The translations under genes and the position numbers were made by a program. A stretch of 42,266 nt of DNA from an uncultured Candidatus Saccharibacteria bacterium (GTDB taxonomy: Bacteria > Patescibacteriota > Saccharimonadia > Saccharimonadales > Saccharimonadaceae). The DNA lies in contig CAMJXP010000004.1 of assembly GCA_946409745.1 (NCBI GenBank), forward strand, positions 1 through 42,266, written 5' to 3'. Position 1 is the first letter of the stretch. The number at the start of each line of letters is the position of its first letter. This document shows positions 7,409 to 15,110 of this stretch, in pieces. Below the pieces are notes generated by a model, which made no database searches, had not been told where the DNA came from, and saw only the letters and a program-made list of their open reading frames with translations.

Positions 7409-8890
7409 TTATTTATTTGATACACAAAGATAATGTTCGCTGCTGGCAGAGACATAGGTAAGTGCATAGGCAGTGTCGCTTTCGAATGATTCAAGCTTGC
7501 CAGTTTCGGCGTTGCATTTAGATTTGTAGTGAACAGTAACGGCTTTTTTAAGAGCAAGTGCCTCGTCGGCTTTAGCAGAAGCCTGGAAGGTATAACGTTC
7601 ACCGGCTTGGTTCTTGATATCAAATAGATAGTCATGGTAGAAAATGTCGAGGTCGGTAGTGCCGGTTTCAGAAATCTCGAGTTGCGATTCGCCAGAGATA
7701 TTTGGGAGTTTTTGGTTAGTAGAAATGAATGTTTCAAACTTGCTTTTATAAATGTTAAGTTCATTAGTCATAAGGGCGTCGGTTTCAGCGTCAGTGGCGG
7801 TTTTCTCGATTTTATCGATAGTAGCAAGGCTACGAGATGGATACTGGAGATCCTTTAAGATGCTCTCGCCATTGTCGATTTGGTTAATTCTCATGTAGGT
7901 GTAGGAGTTTTTGTAGACCACAACATAAGTGTAGGTTGGGCCAGTAACAGAGATGGTTTTGAATAAATCGGTGCCATCTTCAAGAATCGTCACGTTGCCG
8001 TTCCCTTTGTTGTAGGCATCTCGATAACTACCGATGACGTCGTTTCTTTTAGTATCGTTAAACTCGCTGTAGTTGCCATTAAAGAAGATAGTGATGATTT
8101 CTTCGGTACTACCTTCGCTTGGTTCCTCACCAATGGTTTCCTCGGAAGTAACACAATGATGGATGCTAGCCGTATCGTCATCAAAGACGGCTCTGTAAGG
8201 GATATAGAGGCCATCTTCTTCAGTCATTTCTTCATAATGCATATTGCGATTGGCGCAAACATCTTGAAAAATCGCTGCCGTTGGGCCAGTGGCTTCCTTT
8301 GATGGTTCTGGTGCTGGAGCCCCAAAACTGATAATCCCGAGGGCATAGAGGACACCGAAGACAGAAGCAGCCACTAAAATGATGATGCCAATTAAGAGCG
8401 GGAGTTGGCCTTTGCGTTTTTTCGGGGCGATTGGCTCGGTTGGAGATTCAAGTGGAACGTCTGAAGTAACCGTAGTACTAGAGTTAGTACCGGTTTCAGT
8501 TTCGACCAGAGCTTCTTCGATGGCTTCCGAAGTTGAAGGTGAAGTATCTTCAATTGGATCTGGCTCTGGTGCTGGAGTTGGCTCTGGTGCTGGAGCAGGT
8601 GCTACTGGGGCAGGAGTAGGAGCCGGTTGTGGCGCAGGCGCCACTGGTGCAGGTGTAGAAGTAGCAGGAGTAGGAGCAACGGGAGCGGCTGGGCGAGCAA
8701 TTGCAGTGCCCTGGTGGTTAGCAGTGGTGCTTTGACCGGATGGAGCAGACATTTTAACTGGAGCCGGCTGGATGGACGGAGCCGGGCGCGGAGCAGCCGG
8801 AGCCGGGGCTGGCACAGGGTTTGGAGTTGGAGCCGGTGCAGGGGTTGGCACAGGGTTTGGTGCTGGTGCTGGGTTTTTAGTTGGTTCCAT
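7409..8890 (-). CDS. Membrane protein with long Pro/Ala-rich N-terminus and outer domain
   Basis: 493 residues. Residues 1-110 are almost pure Pro/Ala/Thr/Val repeats (PAPAP, PNPVP), then an acidic stretch, a transmembrane helix at about 163-186, the juxtamembrane motif ALGIISFG, and an outer region of about 300 residues with two halves. The first half matches the outer domain of the 260-residue downstream paralogue; the second has Cys near CNAETG and CVSNK. Topology inferred: disordered tail inside, folded part outside. Start supported by AAAGGAG and an upstream extended -10 (TGG-TAAAAT, about 8920-8930). Function unknown; probably cell-surface. Confidence 0.8.
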   Translation of the reverse strand: MEPTKNPAPAPNPVPTPAPAPTPNPVPAPAPAAPRPAPSIQPAPVKMSAPSGQSTTANHQGTAIARPAAPVAPTPATSTPAPVAPAPQPAPTPAPVAPAPAPEPTPAPEPDPIEDTSPSTSEAIEEALVETETGTNSSTTVTSDVPLESPTEPIAPKKRKGQLPLLIGIIILVAASVFGVLYALGIISFGAPAPEPSKEATGPTAAIFQDVCANRNMHYEEMTEEDGLYIPYRAVFDDDTASIHHCVTSEETIGEEPSEGSTEEIITIFFNGNYSEFNDTKRNDVIGSYRDAYNKGNGNVTILEDGTDLFKTISVTGPTYTYVVVYKNSYTYMRINQIDNGESILKDLQYPSRSLATIDKIEKTATDAETDALMTNELNIYKSKFETFISTNQKLPNISGESQLEISETGTTDLDIFYHDYLFDIKNQAGERYTFQASAKADEALALKKAVTVHYKSKCNAETGKLESFESDTAYALTYVSASSEHYLCVSNK

Positions 8891-8936
8891 TTTACTCCTT
8901 TATTACTGCTTTAATTTTACCATAAGCGGTTTAATT

Positions 8937-9863
8937 TTACACTATTAATATCATCACCATGAGAGGCATTGTTACAACGGAAAAGAGCGTTGAGATAGTA
9001 ACGAGCTCGGATGATTCTTCGGCATTACCACCATATTTTACAGCAAAGAGACCAAGCGAAGTGGCGGTTGGCAGAGTCTGGATTAATGTACAAACTTGGA
9101 TGACTTCGACTGGAAATTGCATTAATGTGAGCAAACCCCACGTAACGAGCGGACCAACTGTAAGTTGGATGAGTGCCGTGAGCATGAGCTTCCATTTTTT
9201 GAACACTTTTTTTATCTTCGCCTGCGACAACATCACGCCAATACAAATAATCGAGAGTGGCGTGGTGGCGCCGCCCACGTAACCGATGGCATCCGAGATA
9301 AAACCAGGGATTTTAATACCGACGAGGAAGAAGATCATGCCAAGTACGACGGCGATAATATTTGGATTAAAAATAATTTTATGGAACAGGCGGATGGTAA
9401 CTTTTTGTTCAAACAGCCAAACGCCATACGAAAAGAGCGCGATGTTGAAGGCAATAATGAAACCGCAGTAAGCCAAAATACCAGTACTACCAAATGTGTT
9501 GGCAACGATTGGGTAACCAAGAAAAGTTGCGTTATTAAAAATGAGAGCAAATTGTGATTCGAGTGAAAGACCTTTTTTCATCCACTTTTTATTGAAGATG
9601 AGACGAGCGAGCAGGATGAGTACTAGCATGATGATAACGCCGGCCATAAAGCCAGAATAAAAGAGGTTGGCGGCGGATTCGTCGTAGGTTTCTGGGAAGG
9701 CCATGAAAAGTGAGGCTGGCATAAAGACAGTGAGTAGGAGGTTGGTAAGTTCCCTGTTCGCTTTTTCAGAGATGAGTTTACATTTGCCAAGAATGAAGCC
9801 AAGAATCAAAATCAACGCAATCGCACCGAGTCGTGCATAAAATACGCTGAGTTCAATCTGCAT
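8937..9863 (-). CDS. AEC family transporter (auxin efflux carrier type)
   Basis: 308 residues with about ten hydrophobic helices arranged as two halves of five, typical of the AEC/BASS fold. The opening (LGAIALILILGFILGKCKLI) and the central NNATFLGYPIVANTFG motif are characteristic of the family, which carries organic anions such as malate or amino-acid derivatives in bacteria. Substrate cannot be told. There is no Shine-Dalgarno: a TGA-TAAAAT extended -10 (9870-9878) lies exactly 6 nt before ATG, so the mRNA is predicted to be leaderless. Divergent from the HD-domain gene. Confidence 0.9.
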   Translation of the reverse strand: MQIELSVFYARLGAIALILILGFILGKCKLISEKANRELTNLLLTVFMPASLFMAFPETYDESAANLFYSGFMAGVIIMLVLILLARLIFNKKWMKKGLSLESQFALIFNNATFLGYPIVANTFGSTGILAYCGFIIAFNIALFSYGVWLFEQKVTIRLFHKIIFNPNIIAVVLGMIFFLVGIKIPGFISDAIGYVGGATTPLSIICIGVMLSQAKIKKVFKKWKLMLTALIQLTVGPLVTWGLLTLMQFPVEVIQVCTLIQTLPTATSLGLFAVKYGGNAEESSELVTISTLFSVVTMPLMVMILIV

Positions 9864-9869
9864 ATGCTT

Positions 9870-9878
9870 ATTTTATCA
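9870..9878 (-). promoter_or_regulatory. Extended -10 of AEC transporter, leaderless type
   Basis: TGA-TAAAAT on the minus strand followed by AAGCAT and then the ATG. Transcription start is predicted at the A of the start codon. Confidence 0.6.
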
Positions 9879-9909
9879 TATTTTTCGCTGCTTTAACAGG
9901 TTTAACAGA

Positions 9910-9938
9910 TTGACATTTTGGCAAAAGTGTGGTATAAT
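9910..9938 (+). promoter_or_regulatory. Consensus sigma-70 promoter of the HD-domain gene
   Basis: TTGACA at 9910-9915, 17-bp spacer, TATAAT at 9933-9938: a perfect match to both hexamers and spacing. It overlaps the apparent upstream TTG extension of the reading frame, which shows that the extension is not translated. Confidence 0.9.
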
Positions 9939-9983
9939 TTAAGGATTGGTGGGAGCTCTTTAATTCTTAAGGAGGTGGTCTTA

Positions 9984-10604
9984 GTGACTCCATATGAACT
10001 GGACGAGCTAGTGATGTATACCTATCTACGTGGTAGACTAGACGGACCAGGATTTGAACAGAGCCAGAAGGCACTACAATTTGCTCGGAAGGCGCATAAG
10101 AATCAGGAACGCAAGGACGGAAAACCGTACATCATTCATCCCCTGTCGATGGCATGCGATGCGATTGCCTGCAGAGGGGCGACCGACGAGATAATTGCGA
10201 CAATTCTGCTACACGATGTGTGCGAGGATTGTGGTATTCCCTTGTCGGCTTTGCCGGTCAATAATGTCGTAAAGCGCGGCGTCGAATTAATGACGGTACC
10301 GGAAGTTCCGAAAGACGATAAGCCCGCAATCAAACGTTTATACTTCGGCAAGCTCTTAGAAAGCAAGGAAGCGATCGTTTGCAAAGCGTTCGACCGTAAT
10401 GCTAATCTAAACGATGCCGAGGGAGCCTTGACGGAAGACGCGATTGTGAAGAATATTGTTGAGACACACGAGCTTCTAATGCCGGTTCTAAAAGAGGCGA
10501 AATATGCTTATCCGGAGCTCTCGGACATGCTACACACGATTCGAACTGCGCTCAAAAGAACACTGACTTTGCTGGCAAGATATCACAATGTCAATCTGGA
10601 GTAA
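9984..10604 (+). CDS. Stand-alone HD-domain protein, small alarmone hydrolase candidate
   Basis: 206 residues from a GTG start at 9984, chosen because GGAGG lies 8 nt before it and the in-frame TTG at 9918 overlaps the promoter. The domain matches the RelA/SpoT hydrolase: KAHKNQERKDGKPYIIHPL, HDVCED and AFDRNANL parallel KAHEGQFRKTGEPYIIHPL, HDTIED and LADRLHNL of the Rel in this window. There is no synthetase or TGS domain, so it fits the SAH/Mesh1 group that hydrolyses (p)ppGpp, or a related nucleotide phosphohydrolase. It has its own consensus promoter and its own terminator. Confidence 0.8.
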   Translation: MTPYELDELVMYTYLRGRLDGPGFEQSQKALQFARKAHKNQERKDGKPYIIHPLSMACDAIACRGATDEIIATILLHDVCEDCGIPLSALPVNNVVKRGVELMTVPEVPKDDKPAIKRLYFGKLLESKEAIVCKAFDRNANLNDAEGALTEDAIVKNIVETHELLMPVLKEAKYAYPELSDMLHTIRTALKRTLTLLARYHNVNLE

Positions 10605-10614
10605 CCCACCACCA

Positions 10615-10641
10615 TTCCCCCCACAAGATGGGGGATTTTTT
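10615..10641 (+). terminator. Intrinsic terminator after the HD-domain gene
   Basis: CCCCCC-acaagat-GGGGG hairpin followed by ATTTTTT. Confidence 0.9.
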
Positions 10642-10654
10642 ATGTAAAGTTTGG

Positions 10655-10660
10655 TATAAT
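10655..10660 (+). promoter_or_regulatory. -10 element for the 195-residue membrane protein gene
   Basis: TGG-TATAAT, 22 nt before ATG, with AAAGGAGAGG Shine-Dalgarno in between. No clear -35, since the preceding bases belong to the terminator of the HD gene. Confidence 0.6.
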
Positions 10661-10682
10661 TCTTAAAAAGGAGAGGTAAAAA

Positions 10683-11270
10683 ATGAGAAGAACAGTGCGT
10701 AGTGGAGTTAGCCCGACTAATGTGTTCTTTATCGTGATTGTTTCTTTGATTGTAGTTTTGGTCGCGGGTGTAGCAATTCTAATTGGTACCGGTGTGATTA
10801 AATTGGGTGGTGGCGAAGAGCCAGGCACCAGTGAGGACGATGGCAAAGAACTCGCCGATAACCCTTATATTAGAGTTTCCGCGAACGGCAATTTGATTGA
10901 AATCGAGAATCTAGAATTTTATTTGCCGTACGCATTTAAGAAAGGTGACCGTGGCAATGGCGTATATCATTATGTTCTGGATGAGATCGATGCTCAGGCC
11001 GAAGTAACGGTTTACGTCGAGAAGTCTAGCTCAACACCAGATAAATATTTGAAGAAAAAAGCCAGCGACCTATCGATTACGAACCAAAGCTACACTGTGA
11101 ACGGATTCAGTTGGCTAGAAGCGAGTAGCGAAGATGGGCTCGCTTACGTGGGGAAATTTGGCACTGAAATGTATGCTGTGATTTGCAAAGTGAAGATGGA
11201 CTCCAGTGATACAGTTGAAGCCATGAAAATGATTCCGAAAACACTCTACATGAAAAAGCTCTACAAATAA
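10683..11270 (+). CDS. Single-pass membrane protein, small outer domain
   Basis: 195 residues, not recognised. A short basic cytoplasmic end, a transmembrane helix at 14-36, then GTGVIKLGGGEEPG, the same juxtamembrane signature as in the two proteins at 6618-8890. The outer domain (60-195) has one Cys and no known motif. Start is ATG with AAAGGAGAGG 6 nt upstream. The stop abuts the stop of the convergent racemase-like gene with no terminator hairpin between. It may be a surface protein of the same functional group as the other members. Confidence 0.8.
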   Translation: MRRTVRSGVSPTNVFFIVIVSLIVVLVAGVAILIGTGVIKLGGGEEPGTSEDDGKELADNPYIRVSANGNLIEIENLEFYLPYAFKKGDRGNGVYHYVLDEIDAQAEVTVYVEKSSSTPDKYLKKKASDLSITNQSYTVNGFSWLEASSEDGLAYVGKFGTEMYAVICKVKMDSSDTVEAMKMIPKTLYMKKLYK

Positions 11271-11912
11271 TTAGTTCTTCTTTTTCAGGATGCCACGAAG
11301 ACCTAGGATTTGCTCGGTTTCACGTAGAGTATCTTCGAAACCATCAATAATCTTAAGGTTATGGCCGAAAAAGCGTCTCAGTTCTGGCAAAAGATCCGAG
11401 AATTGACTGCAAGCGAGGACAATGGTGGCAGGACTAAAGGTTTTCACGCGTTTTAAATCACGGCGAAATTTAGCGTTGCCTAATTCCCCATCGTCGATTA
11501 AAATCGGCCAATCATCCAGGATAAATGATTTAAGATGGTTTCTCGCGGAGTAATAGCGAAAGGATTTCGATCTGCTAAGGGCGGCAGTAGTTAAAACAAC
11601 TGGGCGTTTTGCTGGATCTGGCTGCGGAAGTGTTAAGCCAACGAATTTTTGCTTCTTATACTTCCTGCGAAAATACTTTAAGCTGGTAACTGAAAGCAAA
11701 TAATTCGCGAACACAATGAGATCAACCTGGCCGAGATACGGTCGAAGCGTGTTTTCGGTGATTTTGCGGGCGAGGCGAGCACTTTTTTGTAAGTCCTCGG
11801 CATTTCGCCAGTCGATCACGCGAATGACTTCGATGGTTCCGATCTCTTCGCTCAAGTAATCTGCAAATAATTCCCCACCATACCCACTATCAAACACCAC
11901 AACTTTTAACAT
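11271..11912 (-). CDS. Glutamate racemase-like protein lacking the first catalytic Cys
   Basis: 213 residues from the ATG at 11912, preferred over an upstream ATG at 11972 because AGAAAGGA lies 5 nt before it and because the homologous start VVVFDSGYGGELF begins directly after. FDSGxGG is the MurI signature. The first catalytic Cys region (canonical VVACNTAS) reads IVFANYLL, so Cys is Ala69; the second (GCTHYP) reads ACSQFS, keeping Cys168 but losing Thr-His. Two-base racemisation is therefore unlikely. MurI makes D-Glu for peptidoglycan; this copy may be a diverged or regulatory relative. An extended -10 (TGA-TAAAAT) and a MecI/BlaI-like palindrome lie upstream. Confidence 0.65.
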   Translation of the reverse strand: MLKVVVFDSGYGGELFADYLSEEIGTIEVIRVIDWRNAEDLQKSARLARKITENTLRPYLGQVDLIVFANYLLSVTSLKYFRRKYKKQKFVGLTLPQPDPAKRPVVLTTAALSRSKSFRYYSARNHLKSFILDDWPILIDDGELGNAKFRRDLKRVKTFSPATIVLACSQFSDLLPELRRFFGHNLKIIDGFEDTLRETEQILGLRGILKKKN

Positions 11913-11938
11913 AAAATCCTTTCTCCTCCGTACGCCCG

Positions 11939-11947
11939 ATTTTATCA
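11939..11947 (-). promoter_or_regulatory. Extended -10 promoter of the racemase-like gene
   Basis: TGA-TAAAAT on the minus strand, followed about 10 nt later by GGAGGAGAAAGGA and ATG. The 13-bp palindrome at 11978-12007 lies about 30-60 bp upstream. Confidence 0.5.
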
Positions 11948-11977
11948 CTGATCTAAACCGGAATTTTTTCAAATTTC

Positions 11978-12007
11978 AAAGTTTTACTACAAATGTAGTA
12001 AAACTTT
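11978..12007. repeat. Perfect 13-bp palindrome, MecI/BlaI/CopY-like operator
   Basis: AAAGTTTTACTAC and GTAGTAAAACTTT around AAAT. The core TACTACA-nn-TGTAGTA matches the operator type of the BlaI/MecI/CopY repressors. There is no U-tract on either strand, so it is not an intrinsic terminator. No BlaI-like gene is in the window. Confidence 0.6.
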
Positions 12008-12027
12008 AAAAAAAGATGAGGGGCAGC

Positions 12028-12048
12028 GGCTTTGCCAGAGGCAAAGCC
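12028..12048. repeat. GC-rich hairpin in intergenic DNA
   Basis: GGCTTTGCC-aga-GGCAAAGCC, a perfect 9-bp stem, followed by GCTTCGCGCGAACCCCC. No U-tract. The stretch 11948-12090 otherwise holds no gene that I can see. Confidence 0.6.
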
Positions 12049-12090
12049 TTGCTTCGCGCGAACCCCCTTACGAGGCGAGCCATATCTTAG

Positions 12091-12135
12091 CAGATATAAA
12101 AATAAAGACCCTCTGGGTCTTTCTTTTTATATCTG
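12091..12135 (-). terminator. Terminator after tRNA-Val
   Basis: AAAGACCC-tct-GGGTCTTT core at 12104-12122 nested in a longer near-perfect inverted repeat (CAGATATAAAAA / TTTTTATATCTG). On the minus strand the core is followed by ATTTTTAT. Confidence 0.9.
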
Positions 12136-12210
12136 GTGGGTGATGAGGGGCTCGAACCCCCGACCTTCTCGGTGTAAACGAGACGCTCTAGCCAACTGAG
12201 CTAATCACCC
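12134..12210 (-). tRNA. tRNA-Val (anticodon TAC)
   Basis: 77 nt on the minus strand with all four arms: acceptor GGGTGAT/ATCACCC, D-arm with AGTTGG, anticodon stem TCTCG/CGAGA around TTTACAC (anticodon TAC), T-arm with GGTTCGAGCCCC, and an encoded CCA end. A TATAAT -10 lies about 10-15 nt upstream and a strong terminator follows. Confidence 0.97.
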
Positions 12211-12234
12211 ACTCAGAGTATTATATCATATCTA

Positions 12235-13116
12235 TTAGAGCTCGACAAGTTCGTATTCTCTAGAACCAAGACCGAGTTCTTCGGCGTATGGCAATATTTC
12301 ACGGCCAAGGCGAGAATCGATGCGTTCCCTTAAGTCGGCAGCACCCGGTTCTTTGGAAGCCCAGACCATATCGATGAAGGCTTGGTCGTTGGCAACTGGG
12401 TCTAGAGAGGCGACAATGCCAAGGTCGCTCATAACTGGATCATCTTGCTCGGAGTCGCAGTCACAATTTAATGAAATTGCATTCATAACAGTAATGTAGA
12501 CGATTGGTTTTCCCTGTTCTTTTAAATAATCGGCTACAGCAGTAGCAGCTTCAGCCATGGAATGAATGAAATCAATTTGTTCGTGTTTAGAAATCCAACA
12601 AAGACGTGGACTGGTGGTTTTGCCGCAGGAATGAATGTAAGCCTTCCCTTTTCTAGAGGCAAAACCGATAGATTGATTCTTGAGGTTAGCACCGAAACCT
12701 CCCATCATGTGACCTTTACCATGGGCGAGGTTTACAAATGAATCGTAATTATCGAAATGATTACCAATTAAATCGTACTCAAGATGTTTGCCACGTTTAA
12801 CCGGGATTTTCTTTTCACCGTCGGCGTCCATGATATCGACCTCGGCAAAACTAGTGAAGCCGTGGTTCTTAGCCACCTCGATATGGTCCTTAGCGGTGTT
12901 GCGCTTGCCAGGATAGGCGGTGTTACACTCAACGATGGTACCATTTAAACTCTTAACGAACGGAGCGATGAGATCAGCTTTTAGATAGCCTTTAGCGCCG
13001 TCTTCGCCGGTAGAAACCTTGACCCCTACTTTACCGGGAAGTTTGACACCGAGAGCTTCATAAATCTTGATGAGATTTTCGGGGGTGATTTTTTTGATGT
13101 AGTAGACTTTGGGCAT
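12235..13116 (-). CDS. DUF362 family protein
   Basis: 293 residues resembling the DUF362 domain (KVGVKVSTGEDGAKGYLKAD, VECNTAYPGKRNT, FVNLAHGKGHMMGGFGANLKN, a HSCGKTTSPRLCW block and a late NCDCDSEQDDPVMSDLGIVAS block). DUF362 is often found beside ferredoxin domains; no 4Fe-4S ferredoxin module is present here, but several Cys remain (HSCG, RLCW, NCDCD) that might bind metal. Reaction unknown. Start: AAGGAGAAAC before ATG. It is the last gene of the DUF308-GT2 operon, 8 nt after the glycosyltransferase stop, suggesting a shared envelope role (inference). Confidence 0.8.
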   Translation of the reverse strand: MPKVYYIKKITPENLIKIYEALGVKLPGKVGVKVSTGEDGAKGYLKADLIAPFVKSLNGTIVECNTAYPGKRNTAKDHIEVAKNHGFTSFAEVDIMDADGEKKIPVKRGKHLEYDLIGNHFDNYDSFVNLAHGKGHMMGGFGANLKNQSIGFASRKGKAYIHSCGKTTSPRLCWISKHEQIDFIHSMAEAATAVADYLKEQGKPIVYITVMNAISLNCDCDSEQDDPVMSDLGIVASLDPVANDQAFIDMVWASKEPGAADLRERIDSRLGREILPYAEELGLGSREYELVEL

Positions 13117-13124
13117 GTTTCTCC

Positions 13125-14747
13125 TTATTTTTTAACTTTTTTAGTAACATCGAACTTTTCCATATATTTACCGAGCATCAGACGAGTTTGGGCATAGAAA
13201 GCCGCGAGCGACTGATAAATGATGGAGGTGACTGGCATCAGGATCCACTGTAAAAGCATCGAGATACTCTTGCTTTTTCGATACTTTTCGGGACGTTTTG
13301 GAAGCATTTTAAGAGAAATGAGAACAGTAACGATAAGGCCAATTGAAGCAAAGGTTTCAACGATGCTGACGATGTTTGGAAGATTGTAGGCAACCATATC
13401 GTGAGAAGAAATATTCATAATCATCGGTATCCAACCGCCAAAGGCGACGATTGGTGCAAGAATAGCAAGGGTGACATGACTATCCAGTAGGCGCCAGAAT
13501 TTCGGGAAGAGTTGCCAAAACGGCATGATGCGATGTTCTCTTTTCGTAAAGAGTTTAGTGCCAACATAGGCGACGTCCGAAGCGCCATAATACCAACGAC
13601 GAACCTGGACGAATTGGGCTTTGACGGTTTTTAGGAAGGTTTCATCGACGACGGCATCTTGGTAAATCGGAATACGAATCGGTAATACTGTGTAGTCACC
13701 ACTAAAGAAGAAAAGACTGCGCCAATATTGGTGGCCGTCTTCAACAATAGTGCGTTTGCTCCAAAAATGCATGGCTTCGAGCGCTTGAAGTGGCTGCGAA
13801 TGCGAAGCAAAGTTACGTAAAACGTGTGGGCGCATGGTCGTAATCACATTAAAGAAGGAGTTCGACACGGCGACGACACGAGTTGGCGCCGGAGCATCCC
13901 AAATGTTGTTCATAAAGAGTGAGACTGGCTGGTAGCTTAAGCGTTGGCGATTCGGATGAACAATAAATTCGTAGGCGACGGCATCGAGATACTTCTCGCC
14001 CATTTGGTTGTCACTATCAAGTGAGGTTACAATGACATTCTCGACTGGGAGATGTTTGTTCTTGACGTATTCAGCGAGGCGTTCACCGGCATAAGTTAAG
14101 TTTGGGCCTTTACCAACGATTTCGCCCGGTAAGCCATCCGGATGTTTCACAATGAGAAAATCTTTAAAAGTAGTCTTAAATTCGGCACGGAGTCTTTTCG
14201 CAGTTTGTTCAATTGCTTCCCCGCCACGCTCTTCATAGGCTAAAACTACAATGATGCGTTCGTTTGGAAAAGTGTTTTTGGAAATGGCCATAATGGACGG
14301 TTGAATGATTTCATATCCTTCGTCGTAGGCAGTAACAATCACGGCGTGATAGATTTTTTCGGGATTTGGATATTCTTTGGCCATGGCCGCCATGAGCTTA
14401 AGGTTTTCGATATGTTCGTCGAAATTATAACTCTTTGAATCATTATTCCTGAGGCGTTCAAAAGCCTCGTGAGGATTCGCAAGGTCCTCGACACGTTTAC
14501 GCCAGTCTACCTTTTCGGCAGTTTTAATCGTATTATATCCTTGTACAGCGCGGTAGGCGACGCTGATGGCTTTGACTAAAGTAGTCGCAATGAGCGTGAA
14601 CAAATAAATTGCACCAATTACTGGCGATAGCCAAGACAGAAGAAACAAAAGAATGATGGCGCCATAAGAACAAAGGCCCGGTAAAATTTCGAAAAAGCGA
14701 TAAGAGCGAGTGCGCTTACCTTGCGGAATCTCAAGGTTCTTTCGCAT
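13125..14747 (-). CDS. Membrane glycosyltransferase, family 2 (cellulose-synthase-like)
   Basis: 540 residues. Two N-terminal transmembrane helices (about 25-62), a cytoplasmic GT-A domain (about 110-390) with the first nucleotide-binding strand VTAYDEGYEII, the metal-binding DxD-type motif SLDSDNQ and the QVRRW motif (QxxRW) typical of processive GT2 enzymes, then four C-terminal membrane helices. It probably polymerises a surface polysaccharide or glycolipid at the membrane; donor and product unknown. Start overlaps the stop of the small membrane protein (coupled) with GGGAGAAGG upstream. In one operon with a DUF308 protein and a DUF362 protein. Confidence 0.88.
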   Translation of the reverse strand: MRKNLEIPQGKRTRSYRFFEILPGLCSYGAIILLFLLSWLSPVIGAIYLFTLIATTLVKAISVAYRAVQGYNTIKTAEKVDWRKRVEDLANPHEAFERLRNNDSKSYNFDEHIENLKLMAAMAKEYPNPEKIYHAVIVTAYDEGYEIIQPSIMAISKNTFPNERIIVVLAYEERGGEAIEQTAKRLRAEFKTTFKDFLIVKHPDGLPGEIVGKGPNLTYAGERLAEYVKNKHLPVENVIVTSLDSDNQMGEKYLDAVAYEFIVHPNRQRLSYQPVSLFMNNIWDAPAPTRVVAVSNSFFNVITTMRPHVLRNFASHSQPLQALEAMHFWSKRTIVEDGHQYWRSLFFFSGDYTVLPIRIPIYQDAVVDETFLKTVKAQFVQVRRWYYGASDVAYVGTKLFTKREHRIMPFWQLFPKFWRLLDSHVTLAILAPIVAFGGWIPMIMNISSHDMVAYNLPNIVSIVETFASIGLIVTVLISLKMLPKRPEKYRKSKSISMLLQWILMPVTSIIYQSLAAFYAQTRLMLGKYMEKFDVTKKVKK

Positions 14748-15109
14748 TAACCTTCTCCCGTTAAGCGAGCGAGTACGATAAAGGCACCAATAATAAGTAA
14801 GCTAGTAGTTAGTAAAAAGAATTTAGTCATGCCAGCACCGCGTTTGTGATAGATGCGGAAAGCGATGATGTTATGAAAAATGCCAAGGATGAAAGCAATG
14901 ATCAGGAAGGTGAGCATATCGGTCCAGGAACCACTGCGATAGCCACCAATGTCACCATAGCCAACTTTAACGATGGCGCTTTCAGCGTGGAGATGCAGAA
15001 TGGTGTAAATAAATAAAACAATTGAACCAAGCAGATTAATGATCATCAAAACCAACATGAAGCGTTCATGCAGATAAATCTTTTTGATGTCTTCCGCGAG
15101 GTATTTCAT
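14747..15109 (-). CDS. Small three-helix membrane protein
   Basis: 120 residues, unrecognised. Three hydrophobic segments (about 18-38, 63-85, 93-113) joined by a Gly/Tyr-rich outer loop (KVGYGDIGGYRSGSW). It is followed with overlapping stop and start by the GT2 gene and preceded one base after the DUF308 gene, so it is likely an accessory subunit of the glycosyltransferase complex (inference from context). Start has AAGAAGACTAAA upstream, a weak Shine-Dalgarno. Confidence 0.75.
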   Translation of the reverse strand: MKYLAEDIKKIYLHERFMLVLMIINLLGSIVLFIYTILHLHAESAIVKVGYGDIGGYRSGSWTDMLTFLIIAFILGIFHNIIAFRIYHKRGAGMTKFFLLTTSLLIIGAFIVLARLTGEG

Positions 15110-15110
15110 T

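Noticed and set aside
9918-9983. Upstream TTG start of the HD gene
   Set aside because: It overlaps the TTGACA-17-TATAAT promoter; the GTG at 9984 has the Shine-Dalgarno.
11310-11330. Partial parS-like sequence (GGTTTCACGT) near 11310
   Set aside because: Only about half of the 16-bp parS palindrome is present, so it is not a ParB site.
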